In this document: positions 32,945-42,394 of the stretch, one piece after another
How the letters are laid out: each line of letters starts with the position of its first letter
How positions within the stretch are numbered: the first letter of the stretch is position 1
NCBI RefSeq assembly: GCF_017826695.1
Contig: NZ_JAFFZW010000011.1
Location: 119,373-183,372 of the forward strand
DNA from: Pseudomonas alliivorans
GTDB taxonomy: Bacteria > Pseudomonadota > Gammaproteobacteria > Pseudomonadales > Pseudomonadaceae
Reading direction: 5' to 3'
DNA: 64,000 bases
Notes under the pieces: model-generated
The model's database searches: none
What the model saw: only the letters and a program-made list of their open reading frames with translations
What the model was told of the DNA's origin: nothing
Program-made: the position numbers and the translations under genes

Positions 32945-33127
32945 ATGACCACAGGTAACAAGAACCCGGGCAACTTTGCAAACGATCGGGAAAAAGCGTC
33001 GGAAGCTGGCAAGAAGGGAGGCCAGTCCTCAGGTGGCAACTTTGCCAATGACCGGGAAAAAGCGTCGGAAGCCGGTCGCAAAGGTGGACAAAAGAGCCAT
33101 GGTGGCGGCCGCCAATCCTCGGAATAG
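32945..33127 (+). CDS. KGG-repeat stress protein (general stress protein, YciG-type)
   Basis: 60 aa composed of two nearly identical copies of GNFANDREKASEAGxKGGQ and a Gly/Ser-rich tail. Known: KGG (con-10) proteins accumulate in stationary phase or desiccation in many bacteria. The DNA of the two copies is also nearly identical, showing an internal duplication. GGAGAG eight bases ahead of the ATG. Stands alone. Confidence 0.9.
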   Translation: MTTGNKNPGNFANDREKASEAGKKGGQSSGGNFANDREKASEAGRKGGQKSHGGGRQSSE

Positions 33128-33345
33128 ATAGAATGACGCATACCGGTTGAATGCATGGCGTCCGACATGGACGACATTCAGCACGTCACACGTTGTTCAA
33201 TCGCCTTGCGGGGGAGACGAACGCTCCCCCGCACTTGTATGTCTGTGAGATCGGTAGCAATAGCGCAGCCTGATAGTTCGACGGTGCCTTGGGTGCCGAC
33301 ATAACGTACTGAGCTTGCGTTTTTACCACGTCCAAGGATGCGCAC

Positions 33346-33897
33346 ATGACTTTGCACATCATCAATTTCACCGGCCCGATCAACGCCTCGACCTGCGGAC
33401 AGCTCATTGAAAAGACGTCGCTGGCCATTCAGCGCGAGGCCTCGGAACTGACCCTCAACATCGCCACCATGGGCGGTGAATGCAGTTATGGTTTCACGCT
33501 CTACAACTTTCTCGTGGCGCTGCCCATCCCTGTCCATACGCATAACCTGGGCACAGTGGAGTCAATGGGCAACATTGTCTTTCTGGCAGGACAGCACCGC
33601 ACGGCGTGCCTGCACAGCAAGTTCCTGTTTCACCCGTTCCACTGGCATCTGCACGGCTCGGTGGACCATTCACGCATGTCTGAATACGCGATGAGTCTGG
33701 ACTACGACCTGCAACTCTATTCGCGCATCGTAGCGGAACGTACTCACCAGGCCGACGAAGCGCTGGAGACCGAAAAGTACCTGACCGCTGCCCCACGTAT
33801 CCTCGACCCTGCACAGGCGCTGGCCACAGGCATCATTCACGCCATCGAGCCCGTTCGATTACAAGGCGAATTCGTCATCCATGGCATCTACTCCTGA
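33346..33897 (+). CDS. ClpP-like (S14) serine protease, stand-alone
   Basis: 183 aa, similar to the ClpP fold. The nucleophile region reads NLGTVESMGNIVFLAG with Ser in the ESMG slot, and KFLFHPFHWHLHG matches the histidine segment; the expected acidic partner region (ETEKYLTAAPRILDPAQAL) has no aspartate in the obvious position. Length is short of the ~200 residues of true ClpP. No clpA/X is near. Such orphan relatives have poorly known roles; proteolysis is likely but not proven. Its end overlaps the next, opposite-strand gene by ten bases. Confidence 0.8.
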   Translation: MTLHIINFTGPINASTCGQLIEKTSLAIQREASELTLNIATMGGECSYGFTLYNFLVALPIPVHTHNLGTVESMGNIVFLAGQHRTACLHSKFLFHPFHWHLHGSVDHSRMSEYAMSLDYDLQLYSRIVAERTHQADEALETEKYLTAAPRILDPAQALATGIIHAIEPVRLQGEFVIHGIYS

Positions 33898-34262
33898 TCG
33901 GGCCATGACCGGGTCACGCCCGGCCTGACCTCAGGCGCGTCGTCATCGTCGTCATCCTCGCGGTCCGCACGGTCCGCCACGCGCAGGCGTCCGGATTCGC
34001 CCCCGGCGATGCGCTCCGCCTGATCGATACCACGCTTCATGGCATCGGGCACGGTCCATTCGGCACCCGGCAGTTTCGTCGTGCGCCTGGCCACCGTATG
34101 CCCATCCTCTCCCATGACGCAGACGACCAGTTCGATCGTGCCCTCCGGCAGCTGGCGGGCGCAGACATTAGCCGTGCAACCGTTTTCAAGATGTCGATCA
34201 TAAGACTTCTCGGTCACCAGACTTTCAGACTTTGCAGGTGAGGTCTTATTCTTGTTAAACAT
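33888..34262 (-). CDS. Small hypothetical protein with acidic tail
   Basis: 124 aa. Start ATG at 34262 with GGAGGG seven bases upstream; the longer frame to 34316 has no such site. N-terminal part is Lys/Ser-rich (MFNKNKTSPAKSESL), the middle carries two cysteine sites (NGCTANVCARQLPEGTIELVVCVMGEDGH) and the C-terminal third is charged with a run of six Asp (DDDDDD) before APEVRPGVTRSWPDQE. No family recognised. Convergent and overlapping with the ClpP-like gene. Confidence 0.65.
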   Translation of the reverse strand: MFNKNKTSPAKSESLVTEKSYDRHLENGCTANVCARQLPEGTIELVVCVMGEDGHTVARRTTKLPGAEWTVPDAMKRGIDQAERIAGGESGRLRVADRADREDDDDDDAPEVRPGVTRSWPDQE

Positions 34263-34525
34263 ATAACCCTCCAGAAAACACCACGATGAATCCATCCCAG
34301 GAAGACTCTGAAACACTCATAAAGCATATGGTGTGTCGCCCATCCTTTACGCATGAAGCGACAAAAGGTCACGCGCCGTTTCGCTTGTAATACCGTTTAT
34401 CCTGTTTTCAGCGCTTGCCTAAAACCAATGCCTATCCCGCACTTCAAACGCACAAGCCAGTTCAGACGTCGGTTTAACGAGAAAGTGATAAACGGTGCAT
34501 CTAACCTGCCGAGAAGAGGTGCAAA

Positions 34526-34732
34526 ATGTCGACGATTGACCAGCCTTGTAAACAGTCCTGCGCTCACTATACCCCTGCCGACAAGACAGGCCATGTATAT
34601 GAGCGAACTTCGGACGACGCGGGCAATGATACGTATAAAGAAAAACGCCCTGAACGACAGAAACAGTCACCCACGAATGACTACTGGGAATATGGTGATC
34701 ATTCAGTAGAACCGGAAAACAGGCGCTCCTGA
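34526..34732 (+). CDS. Small hydrophilic hypothetical protein
   Basis: 68 aa, MSTIDQPCKQSCAHYTP at the start and a Tyr/Glu/Asp-rich rest (NDYWEYGDHSVEPENRRS). AGAGGT lies seven bases before the ATG, which is the main support. It is lower in GC than its neighbours, as for other small stress proteins of this stretch. No family or function can be given, and a chance frame is not excluded. Confidence 0.45.
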   Translation: MSTIDQPCKQSCAHYTPADKTGHVYERTSDDAGNDTYKEKRPERQKQSPTNDYWEYGDHSVEPENRRS

Positions 34733-34888
34733 CAGCCGATGAGTTCTGCGTTCAGCCGTCACGACAGTGAAACAGCATGTGCAAGTAACACTTAAAAGCG
34801 TGCCAGTCTCCATCGCAGGCTTTGCAACGTTCAGACCACGAAAACGTGTTGCACTCCCCGTTCAACCCTTGCGTGAGGTAGAGCGTCA

Positions 34889-35800
34889 ATGCGAACGATC
34901 AAGTCTTGTCTGCTGGCGCTGTTCGTCGCCCTGACGCTGTCCGGCTGCAACTGGGTAGTGTTCAATCCCAGAGGCCAGATAGCCCTCGAGCAGCGCAATC
35001 TCATTATTCTGTCGACTGCCTTGATGCTCATCGTGGTCATTCCAGTGATTGTCATGACCTTCCTGTTTGCCTACCGGTACCGGGCGACCAACAAGAAAGC
35101 CAGATACTCGCCGCGATGGGCCAGCTCGCACAAGATCGAGGCCGTCGTCTGGGGCGTTCCGCTGATCATCATTATCATTCTGGGCTGGGTCACTTGGGTT
35201 ACGACGCACAAGCTCGATCCGTATCGCCCGATCGAATCCGACAACCCGCCGCTCAATGTCCAGGTCGTCGCCATGGACTGGAAGTGGCTGTTCATCTACC
35301 CGGATCTGGGCATCGCCACGGTGAATGAGCTGGCCATGCCGGTGCATACGCCGGTCAGCTTCACGGTCACCTCGGACGCGGCCATGAATTCGTTCTTCAT
35401 TCCCGCGCTGGGTGGACAGATCTACGCCATGGCCGGAATGCAGACCAAACTGCATTTGATCGCCAACGAACCGGGTCAGTACCGGGGCTTTTCCGCCAAC
35501 TACAGCGGGCCGGGCTTTTCCGATATGCATTTCAGCACCCTCGCCACGACACCCGCCGACTTCGAAGCCTGGGTGGACAAGGTCAGAGGCATTTCCCGAA
35601 CGCTCGATCAATCTTCCTACAAGACCCTGGCCATACCGACCCACGGCTACGACATCACCTACTACTCCACGGTGGACCAGCGGTTGTTCAAGACCATCGT
35701 CGACAAGTATGAGGGCATGAACAAGGCCGGACGGACCGGACCGGAGCCTGTAGCTGCCGAAGACGCCGATGACCGGAATACGCTGACGAAGGAGCGCTGA
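34889..35800 (+). CDS. cyoA: Cytochrome bo3 ubiquinol oxidase subunit II
   Basis: 303 aa lipoprotein (lipobox LSGC, Cys20), two transmembrane helices and a periplasmic cupredoxin-like domain without copper ligands (VVAMDWKWLFIYPDLGIATVNELAMPVHTPVSF and MNSFFIPALGGQIYAMAGMQTKL). First gene of cyoABCD. The final ~25 residues are acidic. Ribosome site GAGG upstream of the ATG. Confidence 0.95.
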   Translation: MRTIKSCLLALFVALTLSGCNWVVFNPRGQIALEQRNLIILSTALMLIVVIPVIVMTFLFAYRYRATNKKARYSPRWASSHKIEAVVWGVPLIIIIILGWVTWVTTHKLDPYRPIESDNPPLNVQVVAMDWKWLFIYPDLGIATVNELAMPVHTPVSFTVTSDAAMNSFFIPALGGQIYAMAGMQTKLHLIANEPGQYRGFSANYSGPGFSDMHFSTLATTPADFEAWVDKVRGISRTLDQSSYKTLAIPTHGYDITYYSTVDQRLFKTIVDKYEGMNKAGRTGPEPVAAEDADDRNTLTKER

Positions 35801-35801
35801 G

Positions 35802-37775
35802 ATGTTCGGAAAACTGTCCTGGGATGCCATCCCGCTGCACGAACCCATCATCATGTACACGCTGGGGGTCGTCGCTCTGATCGCCATCGGCATGGTCGGC
35901 TCGATCACCTGGAAAGGCCAGTGGGGTTATCTGTGGCGCGAGTGGTTTACGTCGGTGGATCACAAGAAGATCGGCTGCATGTACATCATCGTCGCACTGG
36001 TGATGCTGCTACGCGGATTTTCCGACGCCATCATGATGCGCACCCAGCAGGCCATGGCGGCCGACGGCGGCCCCGGCTATCTGCCGCCGGAGCACTATGA
36101 CCAGATATTCACCGCCCACGGCGTGATCATGATTTTCTTCATGGCAATGCCGTTCATGGTCGGTCTGATGAACATCGTGGTGCCGCTGCAGATCGGCGCA
36201 CGTGATGTCGCCTACCCGTTTCTCAACGCGCTGAGCTTCTGGCTGTTCGTGGTGGGCGCGGCTCTGGTGAACATATCGCTGGGCGTCGGCGAGTTCGCGC
36301 GCACCGGCTGGGTGGCGTACCCGCCGCTTTCGGAACTGGGCTACAGTCCGGGCGTCGGGGTCGACTATTACATCTGGTCATTGCAAGTGTCCGGCATCGG
36401 GACGCTGCTGACCGGGCTCAATTTCTTCGTGACCATTCTCAAGATGCGCACCCAGGGCATGACGCTGTTCAAGATGCCGGTGTTCACCTGGACCTCGCTG
36501 TGCACCTCGATCCTGATTCTCGCTGCCTTTCCGATCCTCACCGCAACGCTGTTCATGCTCACTCTGGACCGCTACCTGGGCATGCACTTTTTCACCAGCG
36601 AAGCGGGCGGCAACCCAATGATGTATGTGAACCTGATCTGGGCGTGGGGGCACCCGGAGGTGTATATCCTGATCCTGCCCGCGTTCGGCATCTTTTCGGA
36701 AATCGCCGCCACCTTCAGCAGCAAACGCCTGTTCGGCTACAAGTCGCTGGTCTGGGCCACCATCGTGATCACTGTGCTGTCGTTCATCGTCTGGCTGCAT
36801 CACTTTTTCACCATGGGCGCAGGTGCCAACGTCAACGCATTCTTCGGCATCATGACCATGATCATTGCCGTGCCGACGGGGGTGAAGATATTCACCTGGC
36901 TGTTCACGATGTATCACGGCCGGGTGCGCTTCGAGACGCCAATGCTCTGGACCATCGGCTTCATCGTGACCTTCAGCATTGGCGGCATGACCGGCGTGTT
37001 GCTGTCGGTGCCCGGTGCCGATTTTCTATTGCACAACAGCCTGTTTCTGGTCGCCCACTTTCATAACGTGATCATCGGTGGCGCGGTATTCGGTTACATG
37101 GCCGGGCTCACCTACTGGTTCCCCAAGGCATTCGGATTCAAACTCAACGACCGGCTTGGACGCATCTCTTTCTGGTGCTGGATCGTCGGCTTCTATTTCG
37201 CCTTCATGCCGTCCTACGTGTTGGGCTTCATGGGCATGACCCGACGCCTCAACCATTTCAACAACCCGGAATGGGCACCCTGGCTGATGCTAGAACTGAT
37301 CGGCGTGGCGATCATCCTGTGCGGTGTGGCCGGGCAGTTGCTGCAGTTGTTCGTCAGCATCCGCAATCGCCACAAAACCCGCGACACCACCGGCGATCCG
37401 TGGGACGCAAGGACCCTGGAATGGGCAACGGCCTCCCCGCCTCCGGTCTACAACTTCGCCGAACAGCCCAGGGTCGATGACCTGGATGCCTACTGGGGCA
37501 TGAAAGAGCGCGGTGTCAGCACGCTCAGCCATACCGATTACCGGGCCATCCACATGCCGCGCAACACCTCCGCCGGTCTGATCATCAGCGTCTTTGCGCT
37601 GATCTGCAGCTTCGCGCTGATCTGGCATATCTGGTGGCTGGCGGCGTTCGGGTTATTGGCGTCGGTGGTCACGCTGATCGTGCGCAGTAACGACGATGAC
37701 ATCGATTACTTCATTCCCGCACGCGAGGTGGCCGAGATCGAACAGGCACGCCTGAAAGAGCTGGAGGAGGCCTGA
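35802..37775 (+). CDS. cyoB: Cytochrome bo3 ubiquinol oxidase subunit I
   Basis: 657 aa, fifteen transmembrane helices. Heme-copper motifs are clear: FTAHGVIMIFFMAMP (low-spin heme His), WAWGHPEVYILILPAFGIFSE with the CuB His and cross-linked Tyr, VWLHHFFTMG for the second and third CuB His, and HFHNVIIGG for the heme o3/b His pair. It reduces O2 to water and pumps protons. Starts one base after the cyoA stop. Confidence 0.97.
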   Translation: MFGKLSWDAIPLHEPIIMYTLGVVALIAIGMVGSITWKGQWGYLWREWFTSVDHKKIGCMYIIVALVMLLRGFSDAIMMRTQQAMAADGGPGYLPPEHYDQIFTAHGVIMIFFMAMPFMVGLMNIVVPLQIGARDVAYPFLNALSFWLFVVGAALVNISLGVGEFARTGWVAYPPLSELGYSPGVGVDYYIWSLQVSGIGTLLTGLNFFVTILKMRTQGMTLFKMPVFTWTSLCTSILILAAFPILTATLFMLTLDRYLGMHFFTSEAGGNPMMYVNLIWAWGHPEVYILILPAFGIFSEIAATFSSKRLFGYKSLVWATIVITVLSFIVWLHHFFTMGAGANVNAFFGIMTMIIAVPTGVKIFTWLFTMYHGRVRFETPMLWTIGFIVTFSIGGMTGVLLSVPGADFLLHNSLFLVAHFHNVIIGGAVFGYMAGLTYWFPKAFGFKLNDRLGRISFWCWIVGFYFAFMPSYVLGFMGMTRRLNHFNNPEWAPWLMLELIGVAIILCGVAGQLLQLFVSIRNRHKTRDTTGDPWDARTLEWATASPPPVYNFAEQPRVDDLDAYWGMKERGVSTLSHTDYRAIHMPRNTSAGLIISVFALICSFALIWHIWWLAAFGLLASVVTLIVRSNDDDIDYFIPAREVAEIEQARLKELEEA

Positions 37776-37777
37776 TC

Positions 37778-38392
37778 ATGTCGAACATCGTGATCGAAAA
37801 GGACATTGCCCACAGCCACGAGCAGGGACACGAAGATTCGGGATCGCTGACCGTTTTCGGGTTCTGGATCTACTTGATGACCGACTGCATCCTGTTTGCG
37901 ACGCTGTTTGCAGGCTATGCGGTCCTGCGTGACAGCGTCGCGGGCGGGCCGTCCACGGTCGATATTTTCGAGTTGCCGTATGTGCTCACCGAAACCATGT
38001 TGCTGTTGTTCAGCAGCATCACTTACGGCTACGCCATGCTCGCGATGAACCGGGATGACACCTCCAGTGTTCTGCGCTGGCTGGGGCTGACGTTCGTGTT
38101 GGGGCTGGGGTTCATCGCGATGGAAATCAACGAATTCCATCACCTGATCGAGCAGGGTCACGGCCCTGACCGTAGCGCGTTTCTCACGGCTTTCTTCACC
38201 CTGGTCGGCACCCACGGCGCTCATGTTCTGACGGGGCTGGTGTGGATGGCGGTGCTGATCGGTCAAGTCTACTTTCGCGGCCTGACGACCACCAACGCCA
38301 CACGCCTCAGTTGTCTGAGTCTGTTCTGGCATTTTCTCGACGTGGTCTGGATCTGCGTGTTCACCGTCGTCTACATCCTCGGAGTGCTCTGA
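37778..38392 (+). CDS. cyoC: Cytochrome bo3 ubiquinol oxidase subunit III
   Basis: 204 aa, five helices with the FGFWIYLMTDCILFATLFAGYAVL start, ETMLLLFSSITYGYAM and HGAHVLTGLVWM followed by HFLDVVWICVFTVVYILG, all standard for CyoC. Two bases after cyoB, one base before cyoD. Confidence 0.95.
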   Translation: MSNIVIEKDIAHSHEQGHEDSGSLTVFGFWIYLMTDCILFATLFAGYAVLRDSVAGGPSTVDIFELPYVLTETMLLLFSSITYGYAMLAMNRDDTSSVLRWLGLTFVLGLGFIAMEINEFHHLIEQGHGPDRSAFLTAFFTLVGTHGAHVLTGLVWMAVLIGQVYFRGLTTTNATRLSCLSLFWHFLDVVWICVFTVVYILGVL

Positions 38393-38393
38393 C

Positions 38394-38732
38394 ATGTACA
38401 CCCAAAGCCCCGTTCGCAGCACCGCCGGCACCAGCCTTGGCAACAACCGTTCGTACCTGGTCGGTTTCATTCTCTCGGTGGTGTTGACGCTGATTCCATT
38501 CTCGCTGGCCATGTACCCTGCACTGCCGCGCATAACGACGGTATGGCTGGTGGTTCTGACGGGCATGATTCAGGTCGTCGTGCACCTGAAATTCTTTCTC
38601 CATCTGGACACCGCCGTCGAGCAGCGCTGGAACCTGAGGGCCCTGATCTTCTCGGCGGTCATCATCGTCCTGCTGGTCGGCCTGACGCTGTGGATCATGT
38701 TCAGCATTCACCACAATATGCTTGCTCACTGA
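38394..38732 (+). CDS. cyoD: Cytochrome bo3 ubiquinol oxidase subunit IV
   Basis: 112 aa, three helices (YLVGFILSVVLTLIPFSLAM, VWLVVLTGMIQVVVHLKFFLHLD, IFSAVIIVLLVGLTLWIMF). CyoD helps assembly of the oxidase. Normally cyoE (heme o synthase) follows; here a sensor kinase follows instead, so heme o must come from another locus. Confidence 0.95.
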   Translation: MYTQSPVRSTAGTSLGNNRSYLVGFILSVVLTLIPFSLAMYPALPRITTVWLVVLTGMIQVVVHLKFFLHLDTAVEQRWNLRALIFSAVIIVLLVGLTLWIMFSIHHNMLAH

Positions 38733-38826
38733 CACGCCCGACCATGAAGAGCGTTCGAACCGGATCATCGGGGATTTTTCATCACCGCGCAGAGAGCCGT
38801 TCAGAGGTCGGCCGCACCAGACGCCT

Positions 38827-41016
38827 ATGAACAGATTCGAACGGGGACAGGCACTGCTGCGCCAGCGCCGGGTGCTGGCTGAGTTCGGTGAGTTGGCATT
38901 GATCAGCCCGGACCTGGATGTGATTATCGATTCTGCGTGTGCCAAGGTCGGCGAAGCGCTGGGTACCCATCTGGCCAAGTTCGTCCAGATCACACCCGAC
39001 CAACGCGAGTTCTGGGTTCGCAACGGTGTCGGCTGGACGCCGGGAATTGTCGGTAAGCTGAAAGTGCCGCTGACAAAAGGCAGCCCTGAGTGGTATTCGC
39101 TGAGCACGAACCAGCCCGTCATCTCGACCGATGCACTGCAAGACAACCGATTTCGTCTGCACTCCTTCCAGACTGACAACCAGGTCAAGGCGTTCGTCAA
39201 TGTCATTGTCTACGCGCCGCACGACCAGCGGCCGATCGGTATCTTCCAGGTCGACAGCCGCGTGTCGCGGGCCTTCAGTGACAGCGATGTCGATTTTCTG
39301 CGCAGCTATGCCAATCTGATTGCCGGCTGCTTCGAGCGGTTCAGAATCACCGACGCGCTCAAGGCCGCCGAAGCGCGACTGCGTGAAAGTGAACGGCAAT
39401 ATCGCATTGCCGTGCAGTTGAATCCGCAGATTCCATGGACGGCGGATGTCGACGGCACCATCACCTCACTGGACCATCGCTGGTCGGACTTTTCCGGTGT
39501 GCTGCGTGAACGAACACCTGGCCAGGGGTGGCGCCAGGCTGCACACCCTGACGACATGCCCATGATCATCCAGCACTGGCAGCAGTCGGTCGCAACGCTG
39601 CAACCCTTCGATGTTCAGGCAAGACTGCGCAAAACCCAAGGCGAATATCAGTGGTATCGGGTCAGGGCGTTCCCTGATCTGGACGAAGCGGGTTTGTGCC
39701 GCCAATGGTACGGCACGATAGAGGACGTCAACGAGCGGGTTCGTCTGGAATCGGTGCTGCGCCAGTGGAATGACCGGCTGGAAGAGCGTATCGCCGAGCG
39801 AACTCAGCAACTGCAGCAGGAGCAGCGTGAGCGCGAGGCGGCCGAGGCAAAACTGCGACAGAGCCAGAAAATGGAGGCCGTCGGTCAACTCACCGGCGGT
39901 ATCGCCCACGACTTCAACAACTTGCTGGGCAGCGTGTCTGCCAGCCTTGAGTTGATGCAGCTGCGTATGGACAGCGGGCGTTTTGCCGAGGTCGGCAAGT
40001 ACCACGCATTGGCGCTGTCAGCGGTCAAACGCGCCGCCGCCCTGACAGCCCGACTGCTCGCTTTTTCACGCCTGCAACCGCTGGAGCCTCAGGTGCTCGA
40101 TCCCAGCGCGGTGGTCGCCAGCATGGAGGACATGATCGTTCGCACCATGGGGCCGAAGATTCAGGTCGTGTGTCGGTTGTGCAATGAAGGGCGTATCAAC
40201 TGCGATCTCAACCAATTGGAAAACGCACTGCTCAACCTGTCCATCAACGCCCGCGACGCGATGCCGAAGGGTGGCACGCTGACCCTCAGCACGCAGCGTA
40301 TCGAGCCGGACGAAGAACTGGCACGCGCAGAGGATCTGCAGCGCGTCCCCTACCTGCTGATCTCGGTCGCCGACACCGGCTGCGGGATGAACGAGGAAGT
40401 GCTGCGCCGGGCGTTCGATCCATTCTTCACCACCAAAAAACTCGGCCAGGGCACAGGCCTGGGGCTGTCGATGATTTATGGATTTACCCGACAGTCTGGC
40501 GGGCAGGTGCGTATTCAAAGCGTCATGGGCCAGGGCACTACGGTCAATATGTACTTTCCGCAAGACCAGCGAGGCGTCGAGAAACGCACTGACCTGCACG
40601 ATGCGGCCATACCTGAAAAGGCCGGCCAGGGGGAAGTGATCCTGATTGTCGATGACGAGACCGGCGTGCGTGAAATTGCCGCTGAACTGCTCATCGAGCA
40701 AGGCTATGAAGTTCATCAAGCGGCGGATTGCCTGTCGGCGCTTGAGCAGGTCAAAAAGCTCGACACCTTCGATCTGCTGATCACGGATATCGGACTGCCC
40801 GGCCCCATGAACGGTATTGCCCTGGCACAGCAACTGACATCGACGCGCCCAGACCTGAAAGTGCTGTTCATCACCGGATACGCCGAGGCAGAAGGCATTA
40901 CCGAAGGCCAGTCGCTGGGCAAAGTGCTGTCCAAACCCTTCAGCCTCGCCGAGTTCTCCCAGACGGTGAAAGGCATCCTGGGCAAAAACCACGGCCCTGC
41001 AAACACGCGCGGTTGA
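38827..41016 (+). CDS. GAF-PAS hybrid histidine kinase with receiver
   Basis: About 729 aa: GAF domain (residues ~15-165), PAS/PAC (~185-320), a coiled coil (RLEERIAERTQQLQQEQREREAAEAKL), a HisKA dimerisation region with phospho-His in QLTGGIAHDFNNLLGSVSASLE, an HATPase domain (NALLNLSINARDAMP, VADTGCGM, GQGTGLGLSMIYGF), and a C-terminal receiver (LIVDDETGVREIAAELL, LLITDIGLPG with the Asp). No membrane segment, so a cytosolic sensor. A start at 38722 would overlap cyoD and has no better site. Its place after cyoD suggests it is cotranscribed and may sense redox or light signals; there is no phytochrome core. The output partner is unknown. Confidence 0.85.
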   Translation: MNRFERGQALLRQRRVLAEFGELALISPDLDVIIDSACAKVGEALGTHLAKFVQITPDQREFWVRNGVGWTPGIVGKLKVPLTKGSPEWYSLSTNQPVISTDALQDNRFRLHSFQTDNQVKAFVNVIVYAPHDQRPIGIFQVDSRVSRAFSDSDVDFLRSYANLIAGCFERFRITDALKAAEARLRESERQYRIAVQLNPQIPWTADVDGTITSLDHRWSDFSGVLRERTPGQGWRQAAHPDDMPMIIQHWQQSVATLQPFDVQARLRKTQGEYQWYRVRAFPDLDEAGLCRQWYGTIEDVNERVRLESVLRQWNDRLEERIAERTQQLQQEQREREAAEAKLRQSQKMEAVGQLTGGIAHDFNNLLGSVSASLELMQLRMDSGRFAEVGKYHALALSAVKRAAALTARLLAFSRLQPLEPQVLDPSAVVASMEDMIVRTMGPKIQVVCRLCNEGRINCDLNQLENALLNLSINARDAMPKGGTLTLSTQRIEPDEELARAEDLQRVPYLLISVADTGCGMNEEVLRRAFDPFFTTKKLGQGTGLGLSMIYGFTRQSGGQVRIQSVMGQGTTVNMYFPQDQRGVEKRTDLHDAAIPEKAGQGEVILIVDDETGVREIAAELLIEQGYEVHQAADCLSALEQVKKLDTFDLLITDIGLPGPMNGIALAQQLTSTRPDLKVLFITGYAEAEGITEGQSLGKVLSKPFSLAEFSQTVKGILGKNHGPANTRG

Positions 41017-41186
41017 GCCCGCTCATCAGTCCCGCGTTGCAGATCAACATGGGAGTACGTGGGACATGCCGCCCCGTAAAAACCGCTCCTCCGCCACGCA
41101 CTGGTCACTCGTCCATGTCGATTGAACTGTGCGACGGGCCTGGGCATCCCATGAATGTCCAGATCGACACAACAAGAGAAACAGCC

Positions 41187-41342
41187 ATGCACATCCCTGC
41201 CCGTTTCGAGTTTCATTACGTCCAGAACGGCGTGAAAAAGAGCGTGACCATTCTGACTGAAAGGCTCTTCAAGAAGCCCGCGACACTGCTGAACGGTCCC
41301 GCTCCGGCCGTCATGGTCCAGAAGCAAAGACGCGTTCGCTAG
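41187..41342 (+). CDS. Small basic hypothetical protein (51 aa)
   Basis: Begins MHIPARFEFHYVQNGVKKSV and ends VMVQKQRRVR, net positive. AAGAGA stands about ten bases before the ATG at 41187; the frame extends upstream to 41013 without support. The stop meets the end of the convergent DUF2934 gene. No family known to me. Confidence 0.5.
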   Translation: MHIPARFEFHYVQNGVKKSVTILTERLFKKPATLLNGPAPAVMVQKQRRVR

Positions 41343-41539
41343 CGCTCCGGCATCGCAGCGTCCGGCTCGATGCCCTCTGTTGCGTCGAGCATGTCGGCGC
41401 CGGACGACTTATGCTGCGCTTCCAGTTGCTCACGGGCTCGATGCCAGTACTCGGCTGGCAGCAGATTTCCGCCGCCCTCACGCCCATCGGCTTCCCACAG
41501 TTCATAGGCTTTTTTACGAATTTCGTCTTCTTCTACCAT
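41339..41539 (-). CDS. DUF2934 domain protein
   Basis: 66 aa: EDEIRKKAYELWEADGREGGG followed by PAEYWHRAREQL, the hallmark of the DUF2934 family of short helical proteins of unknown function, often near stress genes. The ATG at 41539 has AGGAGG ten bases upstream; a TTG two codons earlier is possible. Confidence 0.85.
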   Translation of the reverse strand: MVEEDEIRKKAYELWEADGREGGGNLLPAEYWHRAREQLEAQHKSSGADMLDATEGIEPDAAMPER

Positions 41540-41545
41540 TTTCAA

Positions 41546-41947
41546 TACCCCTCCTGTCAGACAGATATTCCAGGCCCATGCCGGGCCTCTTCAAGCTGAC
41601 CCGGCACGTCCACAGAAGTTGTGCCCTCACGACAGGAGGCCGACCGCCGGGTACCTCGGCCATCCCCCGTCCTCGAAAGTCCCCGATGACCGACGGTAAT
41701 ACTGCATCTCGTCAGAATACCGCTCGTGCCCTTCACCTTCCGATTAAACGAACTTGTACTTTTTACGGCAGCCATATAAAAAGATGCACCCGCGATATCA
41801 TAAGGCCACCTAATACTTTTATATTAATGAACCACCCACGATCACCGCATTACCGTTGTGCCTGTAAGCAAGGACTTCTGCCCGCTGGCAAACAAGAACA
41901 ATGATGCCGATCAAGGAGATGATCGAACAGTACGACCCGGAGTTACC
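41546..41947. other. Intergenic region, ~400 bp without a supported gene
   Basis: No gene is supported between the DUF2934 gene and the hypothetical gene at 41948. The last 150 bp before 41850 are AT-richer than the surroundings and may hold the promoter of the latter. Frames that run through (174 aa on the plus strand) have no coding look. Confidence 0.5.
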
Positions 41948-42295
41948 ATGAACAACAGATGTAAAATCGTGCCGTTTGCTCTGCTGGAGCGACTGGCAAA
42001 GATCGATAAGCTGCCCTGCCCCGATCAGTCGGCGGCCGTCCAGGAGCTTCGCGACTTGATCTCCAGCCCCACTCATCTTCCGCTTGATGACGACCTGCGT
42101 TATATCCTGGGCAGAGCGAATTTCAGCTGCATGTCCATTGCGCAGGGCCTGAGGCTGTTGGGATACGAGATCCCGGAGAACTCCGAAGACGAACAGGCGG
42201 TGGCCATTCACTGGATGCTGTCGCATTACCTGCGAGACCCCGCCAACTGGCGCCAGAACGCCTCGGAGGAGTTTCACTCCAAATCCGAATGTTGA
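41948..42295 (+). CDS. Hypothetical protein
   Basis: 115 aa. Start ATG at 41948 with CGGAG ahead; an earlier ATG at 41858 adds a non-conserved stretch. N-terminal part (CKIVPFALLERLAKIDKLPCPDQ) and the later SCMSIAQGLRLLGYEIPENSEDEQAVAIHWMLSHYLRDPANW look like a compact helical domain. No family recognised. Lies between the stress genes and the amidase, convergent with the latter. Confidence 0.6.
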   Translation: MNNRCKIVPFALLERLAKIDKLPCPDQSAAVQELRDLISSPTHLPLDDDLRYILGRANFSCMSIAQGLRLLGYEIPENSEDEQAVAIHWMLSHYLRDPANWRQNASEEFHSKSEC

Positions 42296-42394
42296 AGCCG
42301 CCTCCGGCTGGCGCTGCGCGGATGTCTGATACGCTTGAGGCCAAGATCACCCGATCGACATGATCTTCACTGGCGAGGCACTCATGGTCACGTA

